Shown: piece by piece, positions 53,701-61,962 of the stretch
Position numbering within the stretch: position 1 is the stretch's first letter
Layout of the letters: each line of letters begins with the position of its first letter
Assembly (NCBI RefSeq): GCF_004360225.1
Contig: NZ_SNUA01000018.1
Span: forward strand, 1 to 64,000
Direction: 5' to 3'
Length of the DNA: 64,000 nt
Source of the DNA: Alcanivorax sp. 24
Lineage (GTDB): Bacteria > Pseudomonadota > Gammaproteobacteria > Pseudomonadales > Alcanivoracaceae
The notes under the pieces: generated by a model
Seen by the model: the letters and a program-made list of their open reading frames with translations, nothing else
What the model was told of the DNA's origin: nothing
Databases searched by the model: none
Position numbers and translations under genes: made by a program

Positions 53701-54645
53701 GTGGTGGAAGGCCGCGATCCGGCGGATCTGCGCCAACGCCTGCGGGGCCGGACGCCGGCACCCGGCGAAGCGATGGAAGAGCCGCCTGCTCAGGAAAGCC
53801 GGGAATGGGATTTCGGCGCGGTGCCGGCATGTCATGAACAGCAACGCGGCGGTATTGTCCTGCGCCGCTACCCGGGGCTGAGGGATCTGGAGGACCGGGT
53901 TCGGCTTGAGCATTTCGATGACGCTGATGAGGCCGCCTGGCACCATGGTTATGGTTGCGCCCGTCTGGTGCTGCTGCGGCTGCCGGATCAACTCAAATCG
54001 CTGAAACGTCAGGCCGGCACGGCGGTTGGCTGGCAAAAGCTGAAAAGCGAAAAGAGTGCGATGGCGCGGCAGGCGCTGGAGCAGGTGATGTTGCGGACCG
54101 CCGCGGACCACTTCCGCTTCCATGCCGAGCCAGTGCGGGATCAGAGTGCGTTTCGCCAGCGTCTGGATGCTGGCCGTGGCGATTTCGTACCGGCGGCGGA
54201 ACGGGCTGTTCGCCACTGGGGCGAGGTGTTCGCCTGCTATCGCGGCATCATGACTCGATTGGAAAAGGGGTTTCCGCTGGCCTGGGCCCATGCCCATCGG
54301 GATTTGAAAACGCAGCTCGCGACGTTGTTCGAAACGGATTTTCTGTTGTCCGTGCCCGGCGAGTGGTTGTCGGAGTACCCTCGATATCTGAGCGCCATCG
54401 AGCAACGCCTTGACAAGATGGGCGGGCAGTTGGGGCGTGACCGGGCGCAGGTGGCGGAACTGGAGGCGTTCTGGGAAAAGTACAGCCGTCGGGCCGGGGA
54501 AACGCCGCGGTGGCGCTTGCCTGAACCGCTGGCGCTGTTCCGCTGGATGCTGGAAGAATACCGGGTGAGCCTGTTCGCCCAGACTTTGGGCACCCGTATG
54601 CCGGTGTCGGCCAAGCGCTTGAACCGGCAGTGGGAAGCCTGCTGA
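50782..54645 (+). CDS. hrpA: ATP-dependent RNA helicase HrpA (DEAH box)
   Basis: 1287 aa, matching the length of E. coli HrpA (1300). Walker A GETGSGKTTQLPK near residue 91, DEAH at about 188-191, SATID (motif III), SGEREIRDV, STNVAETSLTVPGIRYVID and QRSGRSGR (motif VI), then the helicase-associated and DUF3418 C-terminal domains. It resolves stalled ribosomes on mRNA in E. coli. It begins with an ATG at 50782 and a weak ribosome site; a hairpin lies just upstream. Single gene. Confidence 0.96.
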   Translation: MTDLSLKDLQRRLDEARGADRGRLRKRLEGLRRRPNEAVRTKVALAIEASVADRQRRASLVSELRWPDLPVVHHREELAEAIRDHQVVVVAGETGSGKTTQLPKICLQLGRGVDGYIGHTQPRRLAARSVAARLAEELDTRVGGLVGYKVRFAEQVGADSLIKLMTDGMLLSEIQHDRQLRQYDTLIIDEAHERSLNIDFLLGYLKQLLPRRPDLKVIITSATIDHRRFADHFNGAPVFEVSGRTYPVDIRYCPPEGERELGWQVEEVLRRIDSEERRDGRPVARDVLVFLSGEREIRDVHHHLKRCDFRDTELLPLYARLSAAEQQRVFSPHRGRRIVLSTNVAETSLTVPGIRYVIDAGTARISRYSVHSKVQRLPVEPVSQASADQRSGRSGRIMPGIAYRLYSEDDFINRPAFTDPEIQRTNLAAVILRMADLGLGRVEDFPFMEPPDGRFIRDGYRLLEELGALDGERRPTALGKQLARFPLDPTLARMLVAAAEKKALREVLPIVAALAVQDPRERPREKQQQADQAHQPFQDKESDFLWFWNLWQWAEQQREELSRGQFEKLLKKTFLAPSRMREWRDTHRQLLLLAKQEGWVLNDSPAEHEAIHRSLLSGLLGNVMMRGEEGEWLSTRNRKPLIWPGSALSKSAGKKNGARWLMAAEQVETSRLFARCVARVEPGWIEAEAAHLVKRQYYEPHWSKRRGCVMAREQVNLFGLILASGRRVHYGPMEPELARELMIREGLVAGQLSREPAFVKANRERLETLEEMEHKLRRRDILADEQTRFEFYDQRLPASLYTLTHLETWYRKHASEAERQALIMDDDVLLSRTPQWQRDAFPDELTVDAMRLPLEYSFDPTGQRDGVTLVVPLAVLNQIPEERLAWLVPGLLREKLEALLRGLPKSRRRHFVPVPDYVNALMEALTPDQPLLPAMTRELQRMAGVRVEQEEWREDQLPDYLRMNLRVMDRDDVVVEGRDPADLRQRLRGRTPAPGEAMEEPPAQESREWDFGAVPACHEQQRGGIVLRRYPGLRDLEDRVRLEHFDDADEAAWHHGYGCARLVLLRLPDQLKSLKRQAGTAVGWQKLKSEKSAMARQALEQVMLRTAADHFRFHAEPVRDQSAFRQRLDAGRGDFVPAAERAVRHWGEVFACYRGIMTRLEKGFPLAWAHAHRDLKTQLATLFETDFLLSVPGEWLSEYPRYLSAIEQRLDKMGGQLGRDRAQVAELEAFWEKYSRRAGETPRWRLPEPLALFRWMLEEYRVSLFAQTLGTRMPVSAKRLNRQWEAC

Positions 54646-54663
54646 ATGGGCCCCCTGGAGCCC

Positions 54664-54734
54664 ATTCGCTTGCAAGCAAGCTTCCCACAGCGGCTGCGCA
54701 GCGCAATTTGTGGGAAGCGGCCTTGGCCGCGAAT
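54664..54734. repeat. REP-like inverted pair
   Basis: Opposed copies ttcgcttgcaagcaagcttcccacag and tgtgggaagcggccttggccgcgaa, 19 bp after the hrpA stop. The arms are imperfect complements. Confidence 0.85.
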
Positions 54735-54869
54735 AGTCCGAAGTTCCCGGATGGGAGAGTAATCAACCCGCTTTCGAAACATCGGTTTTGCGCCCACGGG
54801 GCTGAATCCGGATAATGACATCATTTACTGTCGCGGCGCCCGATGCGCCTTTGCAGAGAGGACAGGTTA

Positions 54870-56000
54870 GTGACCCAATCCGTAGTGATCAGCGGAACCG
54901 GACTGTGGACCCCGCAGCAGTCCATAAGCAACGACGAGCTGGTGGCGTCGTTCAACAGATACGTGCAGCTCTATAACGAAAGCAACGCTGCCGCCATCGA
55001 GGCCGGTGAACTGGAGGCCCTGAGTCCTTCCAGCACCGGGTTCATCGAGAAAGCCTCGGGCATCAAACAGCGCTATGTGCTGGATAAGGAAGGGGTCCTG
55101 GATCCCGAACGGTTGTGCCCGAGTATCCCCGAGCGCTCCGATGACGAGCTCTCGGTGCAGGCGGAAATCGCCGTCAACGCCGCCCGTCAGGCACTGGAGA
55201 ACGCCAAATTGACAGCTGACGATCTGGATGCCGTGCTGGTGGCCTGCTCCAATATGCAGCGCGCCTATCCGGCCATGGCGGTGGAAGTGCAGCAGGCATT
55301 GGGCATGGAGCATGGCTGGGGCTATGACATGAACGTGGCCTGTTCCAGCGCCACCTTCGGTATCCAGGCCGCGGTGGACGCGGTGCGCAATGGCTCCGCC
55401 CGGCGCGTGCTGATGGTCAATCCGGAAATCTGTTCCGGTCACTTGGCCTGGCAGGATCGCGATTGCCACTTCATCTTTGGTGACGTGGCCACCGCGGTGA
55501 TCGTGGAGCGGGCCGAGGACGCCACCAGTGACAACCGCTGGGAGATTCTCGGCACCCGGCTGCAAACCCGGTTCTCCAACAATATCCGCAATAACTTCGG
55601 TTTCCTGAACCGGGCCGATCCGTCCGGCATCGGCGCCCGCGATAAACTGTTCCGCCAGGAAGGTCGCAAGGTGTTCAAGGAAGTCTGTCCCATGGTGGCC
55701 GAGCAGATCAGCGGCCATTTGAGCGATCTGGACCTGCCGGTGGAAGAGCTGCGTCGGATGTGGCTGCACCAGGCCAATCTGAGCATGAACCAGTTCATCG
55801 CCCGCCGGGTGCTGGGGCGCGACCCGAGCGAAGAGGAAGCGCCGGTCATTCTGGACGAGTACGCCAATACCAGCTCGGCGGGTTCCATTATTGCCTTTCA
55901 CAAGCACAACGCCGACCTGCCGGTGGACAGCAAGGGGGTGATCTGCTCCTTTGGCGCCGGTTATTCCATCGGCAGCGTGGTGGTCAAACGGGTGAAGTAA
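54870..56000 (+). CDS. Beta-ketoacyl-ACP synthase III-type (FabH-like) enzyme
   Basis: 376 aa from GTG 54870 with AGAGAGGACAGG upstream. The thiolase-fold triad is visible: Cys158 ([10 protein letters not shown]), His300 ([12 protein letters not shown]), Asn333 ([10 protein letters not shown]). It is longer than housekeeping FabH (about 317 aa), with an insert near residues 20-75, as in FabH paralogues that use longer acyl-CoA donors (for example the Pseudomonas enzymes that condense octanoyl-CoA). Likely role: priming fatty-acid synthesis from beta-oxidation products. No fab genes adjoin it. Confidence 0.9.
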   Translation: MTQSVVISGTGLWTPQQSISNDELVASFNRYVQLYNESNAAAIEAGELEALSPSSTGFIEKASGIKQRYVLDKEGVLDPERLCPSIPERSDDELSVQAEIAVNAARQALENAKLTADDLDAVLVACSNMQRAYPAMAVEVQQALGMEHGWGYDMNVACSSATFGIQAAVDAVRNGSARRVLMVNPEICSGHLAWQDRDCHFIFGDVATAVIVERAEDATSDNRWEILGTRLQTRFSNNIRNNFGFLNRADPSGIGARDKLFRQEGRKVFKEVCPMVAEQISGHLSDLDLPVEELRRMWLHQANLSMNQFIARRVLGRDPSEEEAPVILDEYANTSSAGSIIAFHKHNADLPVDSKGVICSFGAGYSIGSVVVKRVK

Positions 56001-56009
56001 AGAATGCGG

Positions 56010-56112
56010 GACGCTTGACGCCGGACGCTTGACGCTTAAAGGATAAAATCCAAGCTGTTTCGCGTCCGGCGTCCGGCGTCCGGCGTCCGGCGTCCGGCGT
56101 CCGGCGTCCGGC
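56010..56112. repeat. Heptamer tandem arrays in inverted arrangement
   Basis: Left arm: GACGCTT, GACGCCG, GACGCTT, GACGCTT (56010-56037). Right arm: seven perfect tandem copies of GTCCGGC (56064-56112), complementary to the GCCGGAC junction of the left arm. It lies between convergent genes. Copy number in the right arm is likely unstable. Confidence 0.95.
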
Positions 56113-56114
56113 GT

Positions 56115-57197
56115 TTAGCTCCCCGCGTCCAGAATTACCCGGCCCGCCACCTGACCTTTTTCCAGGTCTTCCACCGCTTGCGCGGCGCCTTCCAGCGGAC
56201 GGTGCTCGATATGGATTGGGGGCAGGTTCTTCTCCTTGGCGAAAACCACCAGGTCTTCCAGTTCCTTCAGTGTGCCCACGTAAGAGCCGATGATGCTTAC
56301 CGCTTTGTTGGTAATGATCGGCAATGGGTAGCGCAGTTCGCCACCGTGCAAACCCACCGGTACGTATTTGCCGCCCTTGCCGAGAAGACTCAACGCCAAT
56401 TGAGCGGTCTGCTCATTGCCGACGAAGTCCAGGGCCGCCTGCACCGTGCCCGGACAGGTTTTCGCCACCACCCGGCTCAACTTCGGCGTATTCGGATCGA
56501 AACCGTGGCGTGCACCGCTTTCCTGGGCCAACTGGCGTTTCTCCTCGGAAACGTCGATACCGATCACGTTGCCGATGCCCATGGCCTGAAGGATACGCAG
56601 CGCCATCTGGCCCAGGCCGCCGCAACCGATCACCACGATCCACTGGTCATCCGCCAGCGGCAGCACTTTGTTGATGGCGGAGAAGGTGGTCAGCCCGGAG
56701 CAGGCCAGGGTGGCGGCGTCACCGGGGTTAAGACCACTGATATCGAGCAGATAGCGGGGGTGAGGTACGACAATATGGTCAGCGTAGCCGCCCGGTTTGT
56801 TCACGCCCAGGTGCGCGGGAGCGACACACAGATTTTCCTCGCCTTTCTGGCAGGCGCCGCACTTACCACAGCCGATCCACGGATAGATCAGGCGTTGATC
56901 GCCGGGTTTGACACCGGTGACCTGATCGCCCGCCGCCACCACGGTGCCGATGACCTCGTGGCCCAGGGTAAGCGGCAACGGCATGGCGAAGTTCAGTCGC
57001 TTGTCGCCGCCCAATTCAAAATAGCCGTCATGAAGATGAACGTCGCTGTGGCAGACCCCACAGTAGTTGACCTTGAGCAGTACTTCATTGCCGGCGGGAG
57101 CGGGCAGCTCGTAGCTTTGCGGTGCGATCGGCCCGCCGAACTCCTGGAATTCGAAGCGGCGGCTGTCCGATACGCCGTTTTGTTGTTCTGCAGTCAT
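56115..57197 (-). CDS. Zinc-dependent alcohol dehydrogenase
   Basis: 360 aa, medium-chain dehydrogenase. Catalytic zinc ligands in CGVCHSDVH and GHEVIG, structural zinc four-cysteine loop CGKCGACQKGEENLC, and a Rossmann motif VVIGCGGLGQMAL. It oxidises primary alcohols with NAD(P). Start ATG 57197 with AAGGACG upstream. It is divergent from the aldehyde dehydrogenase gene across 276 bp containing two palindromes. The pair could act in sequence, alcohol to aldehyde to acid. Some members of the family act on glutathione adducts or other substrates; the exact one is open. Confidence 0.93.
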   Translation of the reverse strand: MTAEQQNGVSDSRRFEFQEFGGPIAPQSYELPAPAGNEVLLKVNYCGVCHSDVHLHDGYFELGGDKRLNFAMPLPLTLGHEVIGTVVAAGDQVTGVKPGDQRLIYPWIGCGKCGACQKGEENLCVAPAHLGVNKPGGYADHIVVPHPRYLLDISGLNPGDAATLACSGLTTFSAINKVLPLADDQWIVVIGCGGLGQMALRILQAMGIGNVIGIDVSEEKRQLAQESGARHGFDPNTPKLSRVVAKTCPGTVQAALDFVGNEQTAQLALSLLGKGGKYVPVGLHGGELRYPLPIITNKAVSIIGSYVGTLKELEDLVVFAKEKNLPPIHIEHRPLEGAAQAVEDLEKGQVAGRVILDAGS

Positions 57198-57394
57198 GGC
57201 TGGCGTCCTTGTAAGTAACGTCTTTGGGGCCGGTCACGCGGGTTGGCCGCATCGACAGGGTATTTGTATGCTGTACATCATATACGGCAAGTTGGCGGGC
57301 AGGGCTATCGTCCGAGGCGACGATTTCCACCGTGCCACCACTCATGACACCACTCATGACACTCCTCATGGTGCTTTCCGTAGTAAATTAAATA

Positions 57395-57429
57395 TACCGC
57401 GCGGTAGGCCGGCTTGACCAACCTTGGTC
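57395..57429. promoter_or_regulatory. Two palindromes in the divergent adh/aldh promoter region
   Basis: TACCGCGCGGTA (57395-57406) is a perfect 12-bp palindrome of TetR-operator style. GACCAA-CC-TTGGTC (57416-57429) is a second inverted repeat. They lie 45-80 bp before the aldehyde dehydrogenase start. The TetR-type gene downstream of aldh is the natural candidate regulator. The rest of the 57198-57473 gap shows short direct repeats (cactcatgacac) and no gene. Confidence 0.6.
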
Positions 57430-57473
57430 GAGGCCGCCGGCCAGTACTGTTCAGACTACCCACGGAGACGGCT

Positions 57474-58937
57474 ATGTCCGCTGAACTTCAGGATTCGACC
57501 TTGCTGTGTCACCAGTCACTGATCGATGGTGTCTGGTGTGACGCGCGATCCGGCCTTGCTTTTGACGTCAAGAATCCGGCCACTGGCGAGGTACTGACGC
57601 AGGTGCCGGATATGGGGGCCGTTGATGCCCGCACCGCGGTGGAGGCGGCCGGCGCTGCCTTCACCGATTGGCGCCGCCGATCGGCCAGGGAACGCATGAC
57701 GATTCTGCGTCGCTGGCATCAGGAGATCGTTGCTAATGCCGACGACCTGGCCTTGCTGCTTACCTTGGAGCAGGGCAAACCATTGGCGGAAGCCCGGGCG
57801 GAGGTGCTTTCCGGTGCCAATTTCGTCGATTGGTTCGCCGCGGAAGCGATGCGGGTGATGGGGGATATTCTGCCGCCAGCGGACAACAGCCGCCGTGAAT
57901 GGGCAACGCGCTATCCGGTCGGTGTGGTGGCGGCGATCACTCCGTGGAATTTTCCGTCCTCCATGGTCACCCGCAAAGTGGCCCCGGCTCTCGCGGCCGG
58001 CTGTACCGTGGTGCTCAAGCCGGCCGAGGACACGCCGCTGTCCGCACTGGCGTTGGCGACGCTGGCGGAGCGGGCCGGGGTGCCGGCGGGTGTCTTCAAC
58101 GTGGTTACCGCTTCCCATGGCGCGGAAGTGGGTGGAGAACTGACCGCCAATCCTCGGGTACGCAAATTGTCGTTCACCGGATCCACGGCGGTGGGTAAGT
58201 TGTTGATGGCTCAGTGCGCGGCCACGGTGAAGAAAGTCAGCCTGGAACTGGGCGGCAACGCGCCGTTCCTGGTGTTCGAGGACGCGGATCTGGACGAGGC
58301 GGTGGCCGGCGCCATCGCCATCAAGTTCTATAACACTGGTCAGACCTGCATCTGCGCCAATCGCATCATGGTGCACGAGCGCGTCTACGATGCTTTTCTG
58401 GAACGGCTTGCCCGGGCGGTGGGAACGCTGGTGTTGGGTGAGGGCACCAGGGATGGCGTGACCCAGGGGCCACTGATCAATCCGGCGGCGTTTGAAAAGG
58501 TGTCGGCTCTGGTGGACGACGCGGTATCGTCGGGTGCCACGGTGGTGACCGGCGGTGGCGGTGATGCCGGTTTGGGAGGAACCTTCTATCCGTTGACCGT
58601 TCTGGGCGATGTCACTCCGGCAATGAAGGTGTTCAATACCGAGATCTTCGGCCCGGTGGCGCCAGTATATCGGTTCAGTGATGAACAGGAGGTCATCCGG
58701 CTCGCCAATGATACCCCTTATGGACTGGCGGCCTATGCCTACACTCGGGACCTGGGGCGGATTTTCCGGCTCAACGAGCAGCTCGAATACGGCATGGTCG
58801 GCGTCAACACGCCGCGTTTCGTTTCGGAGACGGTGCCCTTTGGTGGTGTCAAGGAATCGGGAATTGGCCGTGAAGGCTCGGTGTACGGCATCGATGAATT
58901 CCTGGAAACCCGTTATTTGTGTGTGGCCGGGCTGTAG
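57474..58937 (+). CDS. NAD(P)-dependent aldehyde dehydrogenase, succinate-semialdehyde type
   Basis: 487 aa from ATG 57474 (GGAGACGGCT upstream); the frame to 57414 lacks a ribosome site. Catalytic Cys292 (GQTCICANR) and Glu258 (LELGGNAPF), cofactor region AITPWNFPSSMVTRK and FTGSTAVGK. The sequence is closest in feel to GabD-type succinate-semialdehyde dehydrogenases (LELGGNAPFLVFEDADLDEAV, ESGIGREGS). It oxidises an aldehyde to the acid. The neighbouring alcohol dehydrogenase and TetR gene suggest an inducible degradative set; assignment of the natural substrate is inference. Confidence 0.93.
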   Translation: MSAELQDSTLLCHQSLIDGVWCDARSGLAFDVKNPATGEVLTQVPDMGAVDARTAVEAAGAAFTDWRRRSARERMTILRRWHQEIVANADDLALLLTLEQGKPLAEARAEVLSGANFVDWFAAEAMRVMGDILPPADNSRREWATRYPVGVVAAITPWNFPSSMVTRKVAPALAAGCTVVLKPAEDTPLSALALATLAERAGVPAGVFNVVTASHGAEVGGELTANPRVRKLSFTGSTAVGKLLMAQCAATVKKVSLELGGNAPFLVFEDADLDEAVAGAIAIKFYNTGQTCICANRIMVHERVYDAFLERLARAVGTLVLGEGTRDGVTQGPLINPAAFEKVSALVDDAVSSGATVVTGGGGDAGLGGTFYPLTVLGDVTPAMKVFNTEIFGPVAPVYRFSDEQEVIRLANDTPYGLAAYAYTRDLGRIFRLNEQLEYGMVGVNTPRFVSETVPFGGVKESGIGREGSVYGIDEFLETRYLCVAGL

Positions 58938-59027
58938 GGGCGTGGCGGCTTGCCCGCCACTGTTTCTTCCGCCTCCCGAGACGCTGTGCTAACCTCGAAA
59001 AACCCTCATTTCTATTGGAGAAAACGC

Positions 59028-59732
59028 TTGTCAGCGGATAAAAAACGAGGCGCTAGGCAGACCTCGAACGGCGAGCAGTTGGCGGAGGCCGTGGTTGATG
59101 GCGTTCAGGATACGACACTGATCGAGACGCGTCGCAATCAGATTTGTGATGCCGCTCTGGAGCTGTTTCTGGAGAAGGGATTCGCTTCCACCACGATCCG
59201 CGATATCTGTGCCCGCTCCGGCGTCAACCAGGCCAGTATTTACGACTACATCGCCAATAAAAACGACATTCTGCGGCGTTTGCTGAACAAGCTTTGGTTT
59301 CGTCCGGATGTGCCGACCCTGGCTGAGCGTCTGGATCAAAGCGGCGACACTCGGTTCGCGGACACGGTGGCGGATTATCTGCGGGACACCTGGACCAAGA
59401 AGCGCCGGGGCACACTGCTGATCTACCGTTCGGTGCCTTATCTGCAGGAGGATGACCGCCGTGCCATGCGCGCGCGTGACCGGGCGGTAATTGAAGGACT
59501 GGCCGCGCGTTTACGTCAACGGGCGAGGTTGTCCGAGGAGGATCCTCGCGCGGAGGTGCTGGCGAACCTGATTATTTTTCTCGGCGCGTTCGCGCCGATG
59601 CGGGATTGGCTTAACAAGGAAGTGGATGACGAGGTCATCCTGCGCACGGTGTCCGCCGGGGTGGCGGCCATGCTGGATCAACTGGCGCGTGAAAATTCGA
59701 TGGGCAATCCGTCCGGCAAGGATAGCGCCTGA
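59028..59732 (+). CDS. TetR/AcrR-family regulator
   Basis: 234 aa if TTG 59028 is used, which has GGAG seven bases upstream; other starts lack ribosome sites. An unusual ~30-residue leader precedes the helix-turn-helix domain (RRNQICDAALELFLEKGFASTTIRDICARSGVNQASIYDYIANKNDIL, about residues 35-83). The C-terminal domain resembles the FabR/BetI-like TetR_C group seen with fatty-acid genes (RSVPYLQEDDRRAMRARDRAVIEGL). It follows the aldehyde dehydrogenase by 90 bp on the same strand and may control the palindromes at 57395-57429. Confidence 0.85.
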   Translation: MSADKKRGARQTSNGEQLAEAVVDGVQDTTLIETRRNQICDAALELFLEKGFASTTIRDICARSGVNQASIYDYIANKNDILRRLLNKLWFRPDVPTLAERLDQSGDTRFADTVADYLRDTWTKKRRGTLLIYRSVPYLQEDDRRAMRARDRAVIEGLAARLRQRARLSEEDPRAEVLANLIIFLGAFAPMRDWLNKEVDDEVILRTVSAGVAAMLDQLARENSMGNPSGKDSA

Positions 59733-59794
59733 CACTGGCGTGACGTGTTTTATCGCGATTTAAAGGAAAACGGCACTACCCTCCATCGTGGGTC

Positions 59795-59890
59795 GCTACA
59801 GCGCCGCTGTGGGAAGCTTGCTTGCAAGCGAATTCTGGGGTCGGAAGCCCATTCGCGTGCAAGCAAGCTTCCCACAGTGGCTTCGTAGCC
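59795..59890. repeat. REP-like inverted pair
   Basis: Opposed arms gctacagcgccgctgtgggaag... and ...cttcccacagtggcttcgtagc around a 20-bp spacer, between the convergent TetR and TRAP permease genes. The arms match over about 35 nt with several mismatches. Confidence 0.88.
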
Positions 59891-59945
59891 CCTTCCGTGC
59901 CCGCGGCATTATCGCCGCGGGCACTTTGGTTCTGGCGGTGATGAA

Positions 59946-61871
59946 TTACGCGGTCTGCGCCAGCCGGCGATTATCGTTCCAGACCAATGCCACCAGCACT
60001 GCCGAGGCGACGCCGCCGATAACGGTGGTCATCAGTCCCGGGAAGCTGAAGGCGAAGCCCGCCGCGATCAGCGGAAAACGCAGCCAGGGACGCACCCGGC
60101 CGGCGCCGAGCAGATACCCCTCCAGCCCCCCGGAGATCAACATGATGCCAATGATGATTGACGGCAGCACGTAGATCAGCGGTGTCAGATCACCCTGTAG
60201 GACCAGCGCTGGTTGAAACAGGAAAAACAGGGGCACGAAGTAGATCACCACCCCCAGGCGCATGGCGGTGAAGGAGGTTCGCATCGGTCTGCCGCCAGCG
60301 ATGGTAGCGGCCAGGAACGCAGCGGCACCTACTGGCGGTGTGATTGCGGACAGCATCGCGTAGTAAACGATAAAAAAGTGAACGGCGATAGTATTAAGGC
60401 CACCAACGTCAATGATCGCCGGTGCCAGCGTCACTGCCAGGAAAATATAGGCGACGATGGCCAAGCCGGCCATACCCATGACAAAACAGGCAAGTATTCC
60501 GAAGAGCAGAATCAGGAATATGTTGCCTCCGCCCAGACTGACCAGTCCCGAGGTAAGAGCTCCGGTGACGCCGGTGATGGTGAGTGCACTGACGACGAAG
60601 GCTATGGGGAGAATAATGGCGGCGGTTTGGGTCACCAGCACGCCGATCTGACGCAGGGTCTGGTACAGGCGCCTGGGCGTCATGCGGGTATCCTTCTGAA
60701 GGAAGGAGAGCGCGACCATGAGAATGCAGGCGTACCAGGGAGCATAATATTCCCAACGCATGTACAGCAGTCCCCAGATCAGAAATGCCAGCACGGAAAT
60801 AAACGGCCAGCCTCGCTTCAGCACTTCCCGGGTGGAGGGGAGTTGGTCGCGGGGCACGCCTTCCAGTCCCACTCGTGCGGCGTAGGCATCCACCTGTAAC
60901 AGCAGGCCAAAATAGAACAACAGGGACGGAATGATTGCTGCGATCATTATCGTGGCATAATCCACCCCAATGGTAATGGCCATTACGAAAGCAATTGCGC
61001 CCATTACTGGAGGCATCAGCACTCCGCCGGTGGAGGCGCAGGCTTCGATGGCACCTGCATAATGAGGCGGGTAGCCCACTTTTTTCATGGTTGGGATGGT
61101 GATGGAACCCGTCCCTGCAATATTAGAAAATACGGAGCCTGACAGGCTGCCAAAAAAGGCGCTGGCGACCACGGAAACTTTTGCTGGCCCCCCTCTGTAA
61201 CGCCCGAAACTGGCGTTCGCCAAGTCGATAAAGAACGCTCCCCCTCCGGTGGCGATCAGAACGCCGGCGAAAACCAGGAAGCCGAGAATGATTTCCGCTA
61301 CGATTTTTGTGGTGATCCCCATCATGCCCTCGGCGCGGAACACGTGCGCTTCGATCATACGGTCAAAGCTGTAGGGAATGCCCATTAACAGCCCGGGTAA
61401 TTGGTCGGAGATAAGCGGGTATAAACCAAGCCCGACCACTACCAACAGGAAAGGCAAGCCTCCACTGCGCCGAGCAACCTCCAGCATCAAAAGCCACATT
61501 ACCGTGCCGAGAGGTACATGACTCCAACTGGATTGGACCATGTCCCATGCGTAATTCGAGAAGTAGAAACTGATTCCCAAGGCGGCGGCCGCCCCGATCA
61601 AGTCATAAAAGGGAATCCGGGTCTGTCCGCGGCGCGCGGGAAGAGCTATGAAGGCGGCCGCCACGAAGAGGCCGATGAATAGCCAGTAGTACTGGCCTTC
61701 CAGAAGGCGGTCGCCGTTCCAGGTAACACCGAAAATATAAACTATGCCTATACCCAGACCGGCAATAGTGAGAAACACGAATAGCAAACTTTGCCAGGAA
61801 TACAGCTCGCCCAAGCGTGTGGGTTCGGCTTGCTCGGAGCTGTTCTCCAATGCTATTGATGAGTCGTTCAT
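59946..61871 (-). CDS. TRAP transporter fused permease (TAXI type, DctQM fusion)
   Basis: 641 aa from ATG 61871. About 17-18 membrane segments: an N-terminal region equivalent to the small DctQ subunit and a large DctM domain (GNIAGTGSITIPTMKKVGYPPHYAGAIEACASTGGVLMPPVMGAIAF near residue 265; TPPVGAAAFLAATIAGGRPMRT near 535). It is sodium-driven and works with TAXI periplasmic binding proteins, whose genes lie upstream. Substrate unknown; dicarboxylates such as 2-oxoglutarate or glutamate are known for the family. The nearby degradative genes make a carboxylate plausible. Confidence 0.95.
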   Translation of the reverse strand: MNDSSIALENSSEQAEPTRLGELYSWQSLLFVFLTIAGLGIGIVYIFGVTWNGDRLLEGQYYWLFIGLFVAAAFIALPARRGQTRIPFYDLIGAAAALGISFYFSNYAWDMVQSSWSHVPLGTVMWLLMLEVARRSGGLPFLLVVVGLGLYPLISDQLPGLLMGIPYSFDRMIEAHVFRAEGMMGITTKIVAEIILGFLVFAGVLIATGGGAFFIDLANASFGRYRGGPAKVSVVASAFFGSLSGSVFSNIAGTGSITIPTMKKVGYPPHYAGAIEACASTGGVLMPPVMGAIAFVMAITIGVDYATIMIAAIIPSLLFYFGLLLQVDAYAARVGLEGVPRDQLPSTREVLKRGWPFISVLAFLIWGLLYMRWEYYAPWYACILMVALSFLQKDTRMTPRRLYQTLRQIGVLVTQTAAIILPIAFVVSALTITGVTGALTSGLVSLGGGNIFLILLFGILACFVMGMAGLAIVAYIFLAVTLAPAIIDVGGLNTIAVHFFIVYYAMLSAITPPVGAAAFLAATIAGGRPMRTSFTAMRLGVVIYFVPLFFLFQPALVLQGDLTPLIYVLPSIIIGIMLISGGLEGYLLGAGRVRPWLRFPLIAAGFAFSFPGLMTTVIGGVASAVLVALVWNDNRRLAQTA

Positions 61872-61962
61872 GGTATTCCGCTCGGCAATGGAAATGGTGG
61901 TTGATCGGGGAGCGAGCACGGTGCAGAGCCGCTGCAACGGCTCTACACTGCGTTCAAGCTGA

